DNA of 64,000 nucleotides from Pseudoteredinibacter isoporae_A (GCF_040372805.1 NZ_BAABWJ010000007.1:124001-188000); one strand, 5' to 3'. Counted from the first letter of the stretch, positions 8,363 to 16,573 are shown. The notes: a model not told the origin generated them from the sequence alone. Translations and numbers: made by a program.

Positions 8363-8815
8363 ATGTCCAGTGATAAATACCTACGCGTATGGCTTCAGCT
8401 AGCCAAAAGCTCCAAATCCATCGAGCAAGAGATGGAAACCCGCTTTCACCAACGTTTTAAACAGAGCATGTCTCGATTTGATGTGTTGTCTCAGCTCTAC
8501 CGTTACTCTCCGGAAGGCCTGCCCATGGGCAAGGTCGCCGAGCAACTTCTCGCCAGCCGCGGAAACATCACCCGGCTGGTGGATAGGATGGTCAATGAGC
8601 ACCTAATTGAGCGCAGCGCCAGCCCGTTGGATCGCCGCGTCATTCAGATTCGAATTACAGACAAAGGCCTGCAGTTGTTTGAAGACATGGCCCAGGCCCA
8701 CGCAGATTGGAGCCATGAATTGCTGGGAGACCTGACGCCGTTGGAAATCGATCAGCTATTGCATCTATTGAAACGAGCCAACAGCGCCTTTAAAGTCGCT
8801 ACCGAACCCGAGTAA
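8363..8815 (+). CDS. MarR family transcriptional regulator
   Basis: This is a MarR winged-helix repressor of 150 residues. The recognition region reads GLPMGKVAEQLLASRGNITRLVDRM, and the wing is the typical SPLDRRVIQIRIT with its D-x-R motif. The start is an ATG at 8363, 9 bp after AGGAAG; an in-frame TTG directly precedes it. It is divergent from the salicylyl-CoA hydroxylase/OYE gene and separated from it by a perfect palindrome, so it most likely represses that gene and itself until an aromatic or CoA-ester ligand binds. Related MarR proteins beside aromatic-CoA genes (BadR/HcaR type) behave this way. A VanZ-like gene follows 23 bp downstream and may be co-transcribed. Confidence 0.85.
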   Translation: MSSDKYLRVWLQLAKSSKSIEQEMETRFHQRFKQSMSRFDVLSQLYRYSPEGLPMGKVAEQLLASRGNITRLVDRMVNEHLIERSASPLDRRVIQIRITDKGLQLFEDMAQAHADWSHELLGDLTPLEIDQLLHLLKRANSAFKVATEPE

Positions 8816-8838
8816 ACCCGCAGGACAGGCCAGCAACT

Positions 8839-9249
8839 GTGCGCTTTTGGACCGAACCCGATAACAGCCCCTTACTTCACAACAGTCGCCATTTGCGCTG
8901 GGGGCTTTTCTTCGCCCTGCTCGCAATCGCCTTGTTTTTTAATTTAAGCCCCAGCCCCGGAACAGGCTTCAGTCTGATTTGGGATAAAGCTTTGCATTTT
9001 ATTTGCTGGGGAAGTGTTGCCGGGGCCTTTGGCCTCGCCACCTACCCTAAGCCACCCCGAACCCGAGGCTTTGCCACACTGCTGCTGATTGCCAGCGCAG
9101 CGGAAACCGGGCAGCTGTGGGTGCCCGGCCGAATCTTTGACTGGGGAGACACCTTGGCTAACAGTTTGGGACTGATAGCCGCCTTTCTGTTCTGGCACGC
9201 GCTGTTCGCATTACGCGGTCGACAGACCTCGGGCCTCCAAGGGCCCTAA
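8839..9249 (+). CDS. VanZ family membrane protein
   Basis: This is a 136-residue, four-helix membrane protein starting at a GTG at 8839 shortly after CAGGACAGG. The motifs DKALHFICWG and, near the C-terminus, GRIFDWGDTLANSLG are the two signatures of VanZ-like proteins (D-K-xx-H and D-xx-D-xx-AN-xx-G). VanZ is known from teicoplanin resistance, but most chromosomal family members have no defined role and probably act at the envelope. It follows the MarR gene by 23 bp on the same strand, yet no functional link to aromatic metabolism is evident. Confidence 0.75.
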   Translation: MRFWTEPDNSPLLHNSRHLRWGLFFALLAIALFFNLSPSPGTGFSLIWDKALHFICWGSVAGAFGLATYPKPPRTRGFATLLLIASAAETGQLWVPGRIFDWGDTLANSLGLIAAFLFWHALFALRGRQTSGLQGP

Positions 9250-9377
9250 TCGCTCACCTCGTCCTCCGTACGTTCTTTCCCTCTGCCTTCTTTCACGCTT
9301 GCTAGCAAAGCCTGCACTTTTGACTATCCTCAATGTAAGCCGAGATAAAGAGACAAAAGCAAAATAAGAGGTGTTGG

Positions 9378-10283
9378 GTGTTTGAAGACGACCGCAAATG
9401 GCAGCAGGGTGACATGCTGTCCCATGAGGATATAGCCGGACAACTGCAACAACGCGCGCGCAAAGGCCAAGCCATGCGTGACTTCAAATTGAAGTCCAGC
9501 CAATTGGAGAACATCAATTTAGTCAATCATAACGCCAAGCAGGGTTATCGCTTGATTGACAGTGATTTGTACCGCGCAAATCTGCGCGGTGCCCATTGTT
9601 TTATGCTCGATCTCAGTGGCAGTTCTCTGATGAAAGCCGACTTCACCGGTGCGAATCTGCATTGTGCCAACCTGAGCAATTGCAATCTTTTGGGCACAAA
9701 ATTTCACGACGCCAAACTCGAACATGTGCGCTGGGGCGATAGAGTTATCCAGGAATGCAAAGCCGACGAAAGTGGCAGCCGGGAAGAGCAGCTAGACTTG
9801 TACGAGCAAGCCGAAGAAATTTATCGCCACCTGAGAAAAGTGTTTGAGAACCAGGGGTTGTTTGAAAACGCAGGTTATTTTTTTGAACGTGAAATGGTGG
9901 TACGCCGCAAACAAATGCCGAAATATTCTTCGCGACGTTTGATTTCAAAAATTGTTGATCTGTTTTGCGGTTATGGCGAACAACCCATTCGAGTCGTAGC
10001 GTTCAGCAGTTTAACCATTTTAGGGTTTGCGACATTGTATTTCTTTTCGGGCATTAGTTTCGCTGGCGAACATGTCGCCTTTGATACCTCTGCTGGCCTG
10101 AAATATAACCTCCTGGCTTACCTCGAAAGCATTTATTTCAGCATCGTTACGTTCACCACACTTGGCTATGGCGACATCACCCCCACCGGTTTATCACGAG
10201 TATTCGCGTCTATAGAAGCGTTGATGGGCAGTTTTACCCTGGCATTATTTGTGGTCGTTTTTGTGAAGAAAATGACGCGTTAA
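9378..10283 (+). CDS. Pentapeptide-repeat / two-helix potassium channel protein
   Basis: This 301-residue protein joins three parts. Residues 40-115 contain pentapeptide repeats (DLYRANLRGAH, ADFTGANLHCANLSNCNL) that should form a right-handed beta helix. A charged helical linker follows (about 130-180). The C-terminal pore module has helix 1 at 205-225, the selectivity filter TTLGYGDITP at 260-269 and helix 2 at 278-297. The filter is a near-canonical K+ signature with Leu for Val. The pentapeptide part is cytoplasmic and could gate or assemble the tetramer. The start is a GTG at 9378 after AAGAGG. The combination recurs in bacteria, usually annotated as ion channel family, and its gating signal is unknown. 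The neighbours give no clue. Confidence 0.8.
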   Translation: MFEDDRKWQQGDMLSHEDIAGQLQQRARKGQAMRDFKLKSSQLENINLVNHNAKQGYRLIDSDLYRANLRGAHCFMLDLSGSSLMKADFTGANLHCANLSNCNLLGTKFHDAKLEHVRWGDRVIQECKADESGSREEQLDLYEQAEEIYRHLRKVFENQGLFENAGYFFEREMVVRRKQMPKYSSRRLISKIVDLFCGYGEQPIRVVAFSSLTILGFATLYFFSGISFAGEHVAFDTSAGLKYNLLAYLESIYFSIVTFTTLGYGDITPTGLSRVFASIEALMGSFTLALFVVVFVKKMTR

Positions 10284-10370
10284 TAGAAACAGATTCAAAA
10301 CTGAAAGCCGCCGATTGTTTCTTCAACGGCTATGTTAAACTCCAATAAAAAACCAAACGCTGAACACAAA

Positions 10371-10401
10371 AAAAGCGCGACCCCATAAAGGTTGCGCTTT
10401 T
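10371..10401. terminator. Bidirectional intrinsic terminator
   Basis: A 12-bp stem (AAAAGCGCGACC with GGTTGCGCTTTT, one G-U pair) has a 7-nt loop and A/T flanks. It lies between the convergent channel gene and the SDR gene. Confidence 0.85.
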
Positions 10402-10425
10402 CTCTTGCCCAAGGCTTAGCAGCGA

Positions 10426-11202
10426 TTAACGCGGCTGCATACGAATACCGCCATCCAAGCGAATGGTTTCTGCATTCAAATAAGCATTTTGCGCGATGGT
10501 GACAACCAGATCCCCAAACTCTGATGGCAAACCCAAGCGCTTGGGAAACTGCACATTCGCGATCAGTGAATCTTTCACATTGTCCGGCAGAGACGCCAAC
10601 AGAGGTGTGCCCATGATACCCGGCGCAATCGTGTTCACACGAACACCAACACTCGCAAGATCACGCGCCATTGGCAAAGTCATGCCCACAATACCGCCTT
10701 TACTCGCTGAGTACGCAGCCTGCCCCATCTGACCATCAAAAGCCGCTACGGATGCAGTGTTCACAATCACCCCACGCTCCAAAGCTTCACCCATCGGTTC
10801 ATTCTTGGCCATTTGTTCCGCAGCCAAACGCGCCACATTGAAAGAACCAATCAGATTTACATTGATCACTTTGTTGAAATCACCGAGATTCAGTGCCTGA
10901 CCTTCACGGTTCAACACCTTGCCCGCGGTTGCAATACCGGCGCAGTTAACCAGAATGTGGATAGCACCAAATGCGTTCATGGCATCGGCAATGCCTGCGG
11001 CAACAGACGCTTCATCACTGACGTTCACCACACTGAAACAGGCACGATCACTTCCCAGATCGGCCACCGCCTGTTGGCCAGCCTCTTCATTCATATCGAA
11101 AATAGCAACCTTGACGCCAGCAGCAACCAATTGATCGCAAGTTGCACGCCCCAAACCCGAGGCTCCACCCGTGACAATGGCGACTTTATTATTGAGTTCC
11201 AT
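10426..11202 (-). CDS. SDR oxidoreductase, 3-hydroxyacyl-CoA dehydrogenase type-2 (HSD10) like
   Basis: This 258-residue classical short-chain dehydrogenase has TGGASGLG near residue 12 (NAD-binding), NCAGIA, NTASVAAF with the catalytic Ser, and YSASKGG with the catalytic Tyr and Lys. The region GVRVNTIAPGIMGTPLL and overall length match HSD10/HADH2-type enzymes, which oxidise 3-hydroxyacyl-CoA or 2-methyl-3-hydroxybutyryl-CoA in fatty-acid or isoleucine breakdown. The start is the ATG at 11202, preceded by GGAGTAG at 4 bp; a longer open frame to 11358 has no such site and no conserved residues. It stands alone between terminators and a divergent Lrp-type regulator, which may control it. Substrate is inferred from family resemblance. 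Confidence 0.8.
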   Translation of the reverse strand: MELNNKVAIVTGGASGLGRATCDQLVAAGVKVAIFDMNEEAGQQAVADLGSDRACFSVVNVSDEASVAAGIADAMNAFGAIHILVNCAGIATAGKVLNREGQALNLGDFNKVINVNLIGSFNVARLAAEQMAKNEPMGEALERGVIVNTASVAAFDGQMGQAAYSASKGGIVGMTLPMARDLASVGVRVNTIAPGIMGTPLLASLPDNVKDSLIANVQFPKRLGLPSEFGDLVVTIAQNAYLNAETIRLDGGIRMQPR

Positions 11203-11473
11203 AACTACTCCACATTGATAAGTGCAAATTAATTTCCGCCCGGAAACCGGCCGAAGATTACAAAATAGGTCAGCTGTTATACCACAATCCGCGCGCTCAA
11301 CTCCTGCCCGTTTCTTACAATTGGCTTGATCAACCTGTCTGGCGCCTAAATCACCCACCTCTCTTAACGAATACGCTCGTCTAAATTGTCAGAATATTTT
11401 CGTCCATTTAGTGACAGATCCGAATATCTGACTAGACTTAGGACATTAACCTACAAGTTAGAGAGAAATTAGG
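11203..11473. promoter_or_regulatory. Divergent promoter region of the SDR and Lrp-type genes
   Basis: This 271-bp region between divergent starts is likely to hold both promoters. It has AT-rich stretches near 11380-11460, where Lrp proteins could bind (ATTGTCAGAATATTTTCG and CGAATATCTG). No perfect operator is obvious. Confidence 0.35.
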
Positions 11474-11944
11474 ATGTCAGATACTTTTGCCCTGGATGAA
11501 TTTGATCGCAAGATTCTGCGCGCCCTGCAGGAGAATGCCGATTATTCTATGGCTGAGTTGGGAGAAGCTGTGGGCCTGTCTCACACTCCCTGCTGGCGGC
11601 GTATCAAGCGCTTGGAGAAAGAAGGGATCATTCAAGGACGCGTCACATTGCTGAATCCCGACTCACTTTCACTTGGCGTCTCAGTCCACGCCTATATCAC
11701 CATGACCAAACACGATGAAGCTTCCCTCACCGCATTTGAAGATGCCGTGCAGGAGATGCCCGAAGTGGTTGAATGTTATTCAACCAGTGGCGAAAAAGAT
11801 TATCTTTTGAAGGTTGTGGTCGGTAGCGTGGATCACTATGAAACGGTACTAAAAACCCGGCTGGTACACCTTCCCTACGTCGCCTCAGTCAATTCCACCT
11901 TTGCCTTGAAACAGGTGAAATTCACCACTCAGCTGCCAATCTGA
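11474..11944 (+). CDS. Lrp/AsnC family transcriptional regulator
   Basis: The 156-residue protein has the standard Lrp layout. An N-terminal winged HTH comes first (LDEFDRKILRALQENADYS, then AELGEAVGLSHTPCWRRIKRLEKEGII). A RAM ligand-binding domain follows, with EMPEVVECYSTSGEKDYLLKV and the closing LPYVASVNSTFALK. Family members sense amino acids or small metabolites and wrap DNA as octamers. It is divergent from the SDR gene, which is a plausible target given the HSD10 link to branched-chain amino-acid breakdown; that link is inference. The ATG at 11474 sits behind GAGAGAAATTAGG, a good ribosome site. Confidence 0.88.
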   Translation: MSDTFALDEFDRKILRALQENADYSMAELGEAVGLSHTPCWRRIKRLEKEGIIQGRVTLLNPDSLSLGVSVHAYITMTKHDEASLTAFEDAVQEMPEVVECYSTSGEKDYLLKVVVGSVDHYETVLKTRLVHLPYVASVNSTFALKQVKFTTQLPI

Positions 11945-11999
11945 GCGGGCGTACCGGTATTTTCGCCCGCCCATAAAAAAACCCGCCTCAAGGGCGGGT
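11945..11999. terminator. Tandem hairpins after the Lrp-type gene
   Basis: Two GC-rich hairpins follow the gene: GCGGGCG pairing with CGCCCGC, and ACCCGCC pairing with GGCGGGT (11981-11999). An A7 tract precedes the second, so the U-run lies on the minus-strand transcript. On the plus strand no U-run follows, so termination there is less certain. Confidence 0.5.
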
Positions 12000-12163
12000 A
12001 AGTATTCAATATAGGAGGAGAGCAATGTAACTTGCTGTCTTCTTAGTCTCTACAGCCCTTAATTAGTTCCAGATCTTCTGTGGTTTAACCAAACTTCACT
12101 CATATCTACCTGCCAAAGGTGCCATTAAAACCTCAGCTTGGTCACTTTTACCCCTATTAACTT

Positions 12164-12177
12164 ACCTACTAGTAGGT
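12164..12177. promoter_or_regulatory. TetR-type operator palindrome
   Basis: A perfect 14-bp palindrome, ACCTACTAGTAGGT, begins 49 bp upstream of the TetR start codon. TetR regulators of reductase genes commonly bind such ACCTACT-type dyads, so autoregulation of the tetR-OYE operon is likely. Confidence 0.75.
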
Positions 12178-12212
12178 TAATTTACACAACACTTAATCGA
12201 CGAACCGATTCT

Positions 12213-12821
12213 ATGACTCCCGATATCAGCCAAGCCAAGCAGGTGCGCAAAAAGAACCGCAAACAGGAAATCGTCCAGATCAGTCTGGAATTGCTGCAAA
12301 CCCAAGGCTATGAAAACTTCAGTTACCAGGATATCTCCAGTGCTTTGGGCATCACCAAAGCGAGTATTCACTACCACTTCCCAAAGAAGGAAGATCTCGG
12401 CCAGGCCCTTTGCGAGGCCATAAAACATTGGCACGAGGACCTGTATCAGCGTTCACGCAACAGCGAACACAGCGCCACAGAAAAACTGCATATCTTTGTA
12501 GAGGCCTTGTTGAACTATGCCGAAGGCCCACACAAGGTCTGCCCGCTGAGTTCCTTGCAGGCCGATGTCGCCAAGCTTCCCGGCACCCTGCTGCCCGCCT
12601 TGCAGGACCTGGATCGGCATGAACTGGATTTCATCAGCGAAGTGCTGGAAGAAGGCCGCCAAAATGGTGAATTTCATTTTCCGGGCGACGCCCAAGCCCA
12701 GGCCAGTATTTTTGTATTAAGCCTAAAGGGGGCATTGCAATACTCCCGCATTCACGGTGGAGAGTGGATCTCTCCCGTCTTACACCAACTTGATCTGCTG
12801 CTGCAGCCCAGTGGCACCTAA
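12213..12821 (+). CDS. TetR/AcrR family transcriptional regulator
   Basis: This 202-residue protein has an N-terminal TetR HTH: RKQEIVQISLELLQTQGYENFS, then YQDISSALGITKASIHYHFPKKEDL. An all-helical ligand domain follows, including a conserved CPLSSLQADV segment typical of the NemR/AcuR-like branch. The start chosen is the ATG at 12213; upstream in-frame codons would place the 14-bp operator inside the gene. It is followed 24 bp later by an OYE flavin reductase, the same arrangement as nemR-nemA, where the repressor is inactivated by reactive electrophiles. That suggests this repressor also senses electrophiles (for example via the Cys in CPLSS). This is inference from gene context. Confidence 0.85.
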   Translation: MTPDISQAKQVRKKNRKQEIVQISLELLQTQGYENFSYQDISSALGITKASIHYHFPKKEDLGQALCEAIKHWHEDLYQRSRNSEHSATEKLHIFVEALLNYAEGPHKVCPLSSLQADVAKLPGTLLPALQDLDRHELDFISEVLEEGRQNGEFHFPGDAQAQASIFVLSLKGALQYSRIHGGEWISPVLHQLDLLLQPSGT

Positions 12822-12845
12822 ACATCGCTAACGCAAGAGAACCTT

Positions 12846-13955
12846 ATGAGTAATTCTGAAACCCTGTTCCGTCCGGCCAAACTTGGCCAACTTGAGCTGC
12901 CAAACCGAATCGTGATGGCCCCCATGACGCGCACAGCCTCACCAGGTAATGTGCCAAACGATATGGTCGTTGAATACTACCGTCGTCGCGCCGCTGGCGG
13001 GACGGGCTTAATCATCACCGAAGGCACCTGCATCAATCACAAAGCGGCCAATGGTTATGAAAATGTCCCCTTCTTCTATGGCGAAGAAGCACTGGCTGGC
13101 TGGAAAAAAGTCGTGGATGCCGTACACGCTGAAGGCGGTAAAATTGCTCCTCAGTTGTGGCATGTTGGTGCTATCCGTCGTCAGGGTACCGAACCCGATA
13201 AAGACGTACCCGGCTACAGCCCTAGTGGTATGGTTAAGGCAGGCAAAGTCACCGGTCACGCCATGACCAAAGAAGATATCGCCGATGTGGTTGCCGCCTT
13301 TGCACAGGGCGCCAAAGATGCCAAGGCCATCGGTATGGACGCCATTGAAATTCACGGCGCTCACGGTTATCTGGTGGATCAGTTCTTCTGGGAAGGCAGC
13401 AACCAGCGTGACGACGAATACGGTGGCAGCCTGGAAAACCGCTCACGCTTTGCCATTGAAATTATCAAAGCCTGTCGCGAAGCGGTGGGGCCGGATTTCC
13501 CAATTATCCTGCGCTGGTCCCAGTGGAAACAACAGGACTACCCTGCTCGTCTGGTTAACACGCCGGAAGAACTGGAAACCTTCATCAAGCCACTGTCGGA
13601 GGCCGGCGTGGATATTTTCCATTGTTCCACTCGCCGCTTCTGGGAACCAGAGTTTGAAGGCAGCGATCTGAACCTGGCGGGCTGGGTGAAGAAAATCAGT
13701 GGCAAGCCTACCATTACGGTCGGCAGTGTCAGTTTGAATGCCGACTTCCTGCCGGTCGATGGCACCGCCGTGTTCCGCGAAGCGGAGCCAGCCAGCCTGG
13801 ACAATTTGATCCAACGTATGGAAGCTGATGAGTTCGATCTGGTCGCCGTTGGCCGCGCCCTGATTGCCAACCCCGACTGGCCCAAAATGGTTCAGGAAGG
13901 TCGCATGAGTGAGATGGCTGCCTACGAAAAAGACATGTTGTTTAAGCTGGTCTGA
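12846..13955 (+). CDS. Old Yellow Enzyme family NADH:flavin oxidoreductase
   Basis: The 369-residue FMN enzyme has the OYE barrel from the N-terminus (LFRPAKLGQLELPNRIVMAPMTR). It contains APQLWHVG with the FMN-contacting Gln/His, the substrate-binding EIHGAHGYLVDQFF (His-x2-His), NQRDDEYGGSLENRSRF, and the C-terminal phosphate site VAVGRALIANPDWP. Such enzymes reduce activated alkenes, quinones, nitro compounds and nitrate esters with NAD(P)H in the cytoplasm. It differs from the OYE half of the fusion at 5765-8137, so the window carries two distant OYE paralogs. It is in an operon with a TetR repressor 24 bp upstream and is followed by a hairpin terminator. The physiological substrate is unknown. 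Confidence 0.88.
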   Translation: MSNSETLFRPAKLGQLELPNRIVMAPMTRTASPGNVPNDMVVEYYRRRAAGGTGLIITEGTCINHKAANGYENVPFFYGEEALAGWKKVVDAVHAEGGKIAPQLWHVGAIRRQGTEPDKDVPGYSPSGMVKAGKVTGHAMTKEDIADVVAAFAQGAKDAKAIGMDAIEIHGAHGYLVDQFFWEGSNQRDDEYGGSLENRSRFAIEIIKACREAVGPDFPIILRWSQWKQQDYPARLVNTPEELETFIKPLSEAGVDIFHCSTRRFWEPEFEGSDLNLAGWVKKISGKPTITVGSVSLNADFLPVDGTAVFREAEPASLDNLIQRMEADEFDLVAVGRALIANPDWPKMVQEGRMSEMAAYEKDMLFKLV

Positions 13956-13960
13956 CCCTC

Positions 13961-13987
13961 AAGAGGCCGGTATCACTCCGGCCTCTT
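13961..13987 (+). terminator. Hairpin terminator after the OYE gene
   Basis: A perfect 10-bp stem (AAGAGGCCGG and CCGGCCTCTT) with a 7-nt loop begins 6 bp after the stop. The downstream stretch is CT-rich and not a pure U-run. Confidence 0.7.
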
Positions 13988-14069
13988 CTCCCCCCTTCAC
14001 GATAGATCGCTCGATTTCCTCTCTCAATTCAGTGTGGAGGTTTAGTTCCGAATCCCGCTAGTCAATCCG

Positions 14070-15506
14070 ATGGCAAACAGTACAATACAGAAAACGCCAA
14101 TGGATCATGCCATGACCGCCAACTTCAACAATGAGCAATTTCACCAGGCCCGCCTAAGCCGGGATCCGCGCTTTGATGGCTTATTCTATGTAGCGGTGAA
14201 AACCACGGGCATCTACTGTCGACCTATTTGCCCGGCACCTGCCGCCAAAGAGAAAAACGTCGACTACTATGAACACGCTTGGCAGGCACAGGCCAATGGC
14301 TTTCGCCCCTGCTTTCGCTGCCGCCCGGATGCCAGTCCAGGCTCAGCCGCCTGGCGAGGTACGCACAGCAGCGTCAGCCGTGCCATGTCCTTAATCGATG
14401 ATGGCGTACTTGATGAACAGGCCATGCCTCAGTTAGCGGAGCGCTTGGGCATGAGCGATCGCTATTTGCGTAAACTGTTCCAGCAACATATCGGTTTATC
14501 GCCCCAGCATTACGCACAACTAAAGCGTTGCGACTTTGCCAAGCAGTTGGTGCAAAACAGTCAGCTGAGCATTACCGATATCGCCCTCGCCAGCGGCTTC
14601 GGCAGCGTACGACAATTCAACGAACAATTTAAAAAGTACGCTGGGCAAACACCGTCCTCATTGCGAAAACAAGCGAAGCAAAAACACGCTGAAAACCTCA
14701 TTGAACTGCCGCTCTACTACCGTCCACCTTACAACTGGGAACAATTTCATCGCTTTCTGAGCAAACGTTATTTGAACAAATTGGAATGGCTTGACGATCA
14801 AAGTTATGGGCGAAGCTTCCATTGGCAGGGTGGCGAGCACAGCAGCCACGGAAAATTTACCGTCTACCACCAACCTGAAAAAAACGGCTTTCTGTTAAAA
14901 CTCGAAATTGATCAACTCGCCGATCTGCGCGCGGTAATCGCCAATATACGACGCCTGCTGGATTTGGATGCCAACAGCCAACTGATTGAACAGCAACTCC
15001 AAAAAGCCTGCCCACAACTCACGCTGTGTGAAGGTTTGAGACTACCGGGTACCTGGGACGCTTATGAAGCCGGTATTCGCGCCATTCTCGGACAACAGAT
15101 TTCCGTGCAAGCCGCCAAACAACACATGGAAAACCTATTGGCACATTACGGTGAATACAAAAATGAACAGCTGTATTTTCCAAAGCCAAAAACCCTGGCC
15201 GCAAGCGATTTTGATGTCTTTAAGATGCCCGGCGCTCGTAAGCAATGTCTGAAAAACTTTGCCCACTACTATAGCCAGCATTTACCATCGCATTTTAATA
15301 CGGAAGAATGGCTGGCACTGAAAGGCATTGGTCCCTGGACCGTGAATTACGCCGCGATGCGCGGTCAGAGCCAACCCGATATTCTACTGGATGGTGACCT
15401 GGGCGTTAAAAAAGGGCTGTCCCAACACGGAATTCATATTGACTGCGATGCCGCTAAACCCTGGCGCAGTTATCTAACATTACAACTTTGGGAGCAACTG
15501 CAATGA
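14070..15506 (+). CDS. Ada-AlkA fusion: methyl-phosphotriester sensor/activator with 3-methyladenine DNA glycosylase
   Basis: This 478-residue multidomain repair protein begins with an Ada zinc domain holding four cysteines: C50 and C54 (GIYCRPICPA), C81 and C84 (PCFRCRPD). The first accepts a methyl group from DNA phosphotriesters in Ada. An AraC-type HTH follows (about 100-200, ending FGSVRQFNEQFKKYAGQTPSSLRK). Then come an AlkA N-terminal domain (210-300) and a HhH-GPD glycosylase with LKGIGPWTVNYAAMRG and catalytic Asp443 in LLDGDLG. The protein should both switch on the adaptive response and excise alkylated bases. It overlaps ogt by 4 bp (ATGA). Several in-frame ATGs (14070, 14100, 14112) could start it; the conserved part begins near NNEQFHQA. 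Confidence 0.9.
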   Translation: MANSTIQKTPMDHAMTANFNNEQFHQARLSRDPRFDGLFYVAVKTTGIYCRPICPAPAAKEKNVDYYEHAWQAQANGFRPCFRCRPDASPGSAAWRGTHSSVSRAMSLIDDGVLDEQAMPQLAERLGMSDRYLRKLFQQHIGLSPQHYAQLKRCDFAKQLVQNSQLSITDIALASGFGSVRQFNEQFKKYAGQTPSSLRKQAKQKHAENLIELPLYYRPPYNWEQFHRFLSKRYLNKLEWLDDQSYGRSFHWQGGEHSSHGKFTVYHQPEKNGFLLKLEIDQLADLRAVIANIRRLLDLDANSQLIEQQLQKACPQLTLCEGLRLPGTWDAYEAGIRAILGQQISVQAAKQHMENLLAHYGEYKNEQLYFPKPKTLAASDFDVFKMPGARKQCLKNFAHYYSQHLPSHFNTEEWLALKGIGPWTVNYAAMRGQSQPDILLDGDLGVKKGLSQHGIHIDCDAAKPWRSYLTLQLWEQLQ

Positions 15507-15979
15507 GTACAAGCCGCTACCCCTTCCTAGAATTTATTGACACACCCGTAGGCTGCTTGCAAATTTGCGCCGATGACGATGGCGTTTGCGCACTGCTTTA
15601 TGCACCTGAACACGGTGCGCAAGAAAAAAGCAATGCCCACACTCAGCAGGCCAAACAACAATTGGACGAGTACTTTCAAGGCAAACGCCAGAGCTTCCAT
15701 TTGACCATCAGTGTTAAAGGTACCGAATTTCAGCAATCCGTCTGGCAGCAACTCAAAGCCATTCCGTTTGGGGAATGTCGAAGTTACGCCGATATCGCCA
15801 ACTTACTGGATAAACCCAAAGCAGTCCGAGCCGTAGGCGCCGCCAACGGCCGTAACCCACTTCCCATTATTGTGCCCTGCCATCGCGTGATCGGCAGCAA
15901 CGGCGCTCTGACGGGCTTTGCTGGGGGGCTCGATATGAAAGAATGGTTGCTTCGCCACGAAGGCTACTTAATGATTTAG
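15503..15979 (+). CDS. ogt: Methylated-DNA--[protein]-cysteine S-methyltransferase
   Basis: This 158-residue suicide repair protein transfers the O6-methyl group of guanine to its own cysteine. It has the active-site motif IIVPCHRVIGSNG with Cys126, the arginine-finger helix SYADIANLLDKPKAVRAVGAAN, and a closing LTGFAGGLDMKEWLLRHEG. The ATG at 15503 overlaps the stop of the Ada-AlkA gene by four bases, so the two are translated from one message and form a compact alkylation-repair operon. An earlier in-frame start exists but lies inside the previous gene and has no ribosome site. By length it is the Ogt/AdaB type lacking the Ada N-terminal domain, which the upstream gene supplies instead. Confidence 0.93.
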   Translation: MSTSRYPFLEFIDTPVGCLQICADDDGVCALLYAPEHGAQEKSNAHTQQAKQQLDEYFQGKRQSFHLTISVKGTEFQQSVWQQLKAIPFGECRSYADIANLLDKPKAVRAVGAANGRNPLPIIVPCHRVIGSNGALTGFAGGLDMKEWLLRHEGYLMI

Positions 15980-16088
15980 TCGCCTATTGGCCCGCCACCG
16001 GCCATTTTTATCAAGAAACGTTAACATCTGCCCCTGAATCTAGGACAATGACGTCTAAAGTAGTAAGACAAACTAATGAGGGAAAGCA

Positions 16089-16550
16089 ATGTTACGTTTA
16101 GTGTTGAATATTCTATGGTTACTGTTGGGTGGCGGTATTGTCGCCGGCCTGGTATGGATGTTTATCAGCCTGCTCTGCTTTATTTCCATCGTCGGCATCC
16201 CCTGGGGCCGAGCCTGTTTTAACATTGCTCTGTTCAGTTTCTGGCCGTTTGGCAGTGACGCCATCGACCGCGAAGAATTAAATGGACGCGAAGACATAGG
16301 CACCAGTCCGTTCGGCACCCTGGGTAATATTATCTGGTTCTTCCTGGCGGGCATCTGGTTGGCCATTGCTCATGTGTGTGTCGCTGTCTGCTATGCACTG
16401 ACCATTATCGGTATCCCATTCGCCATCCAGCACATTAAGTTTGCCGGCATCTCTTTAGCCCCGATTGGAAAGTCAGTCGTTAGCTATGAAGTGGCTGCGG
16501 CCGCGAAAGCCAAGAACGCCGCAGCGAAAGTGGATGCATTACGGTCGTAG
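16089..16550 (+). CDS. yccF: YccF family inner-membrane protein
   Basis: The 153-residue protein has two similar halves, each with the YccF-domain pattern: LNILWLLLGGGIVAGLVWMF then IVGIPWGRACFNIALFSFWPFG, and LGNIIWFFLAGIWLAIAHV then IIGIPFAIQHIKFAGISLAPIG. Four transmembrane helices are predicted. A short Ala/Lys-rich tail ends the protein. E. coli YccF has no established biochemical function. The gene is monocistronic, lies 109 bp after ogt and ends 23 bp before a good terminator. The ATG at 16089 follows GAGGGAAAGCA. Confidence 0.85.
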   Translation: MLRLVLNILWLLLGGGIVAGLVWMFISLLCFISIVGIPWGRACFNIALFSFWPFGSDAIDREELNGREDIGTSPFGTLGNIIWFFLAGIWLAIAHVCVAVCYALTIIGIPFAIQHIKFAGISLAPIGKSVVSYEVAAAAKAKNAAAKVDALRS

Positions 16551-16573
16551 TCATTCTTCAACTCTGCCGATCA

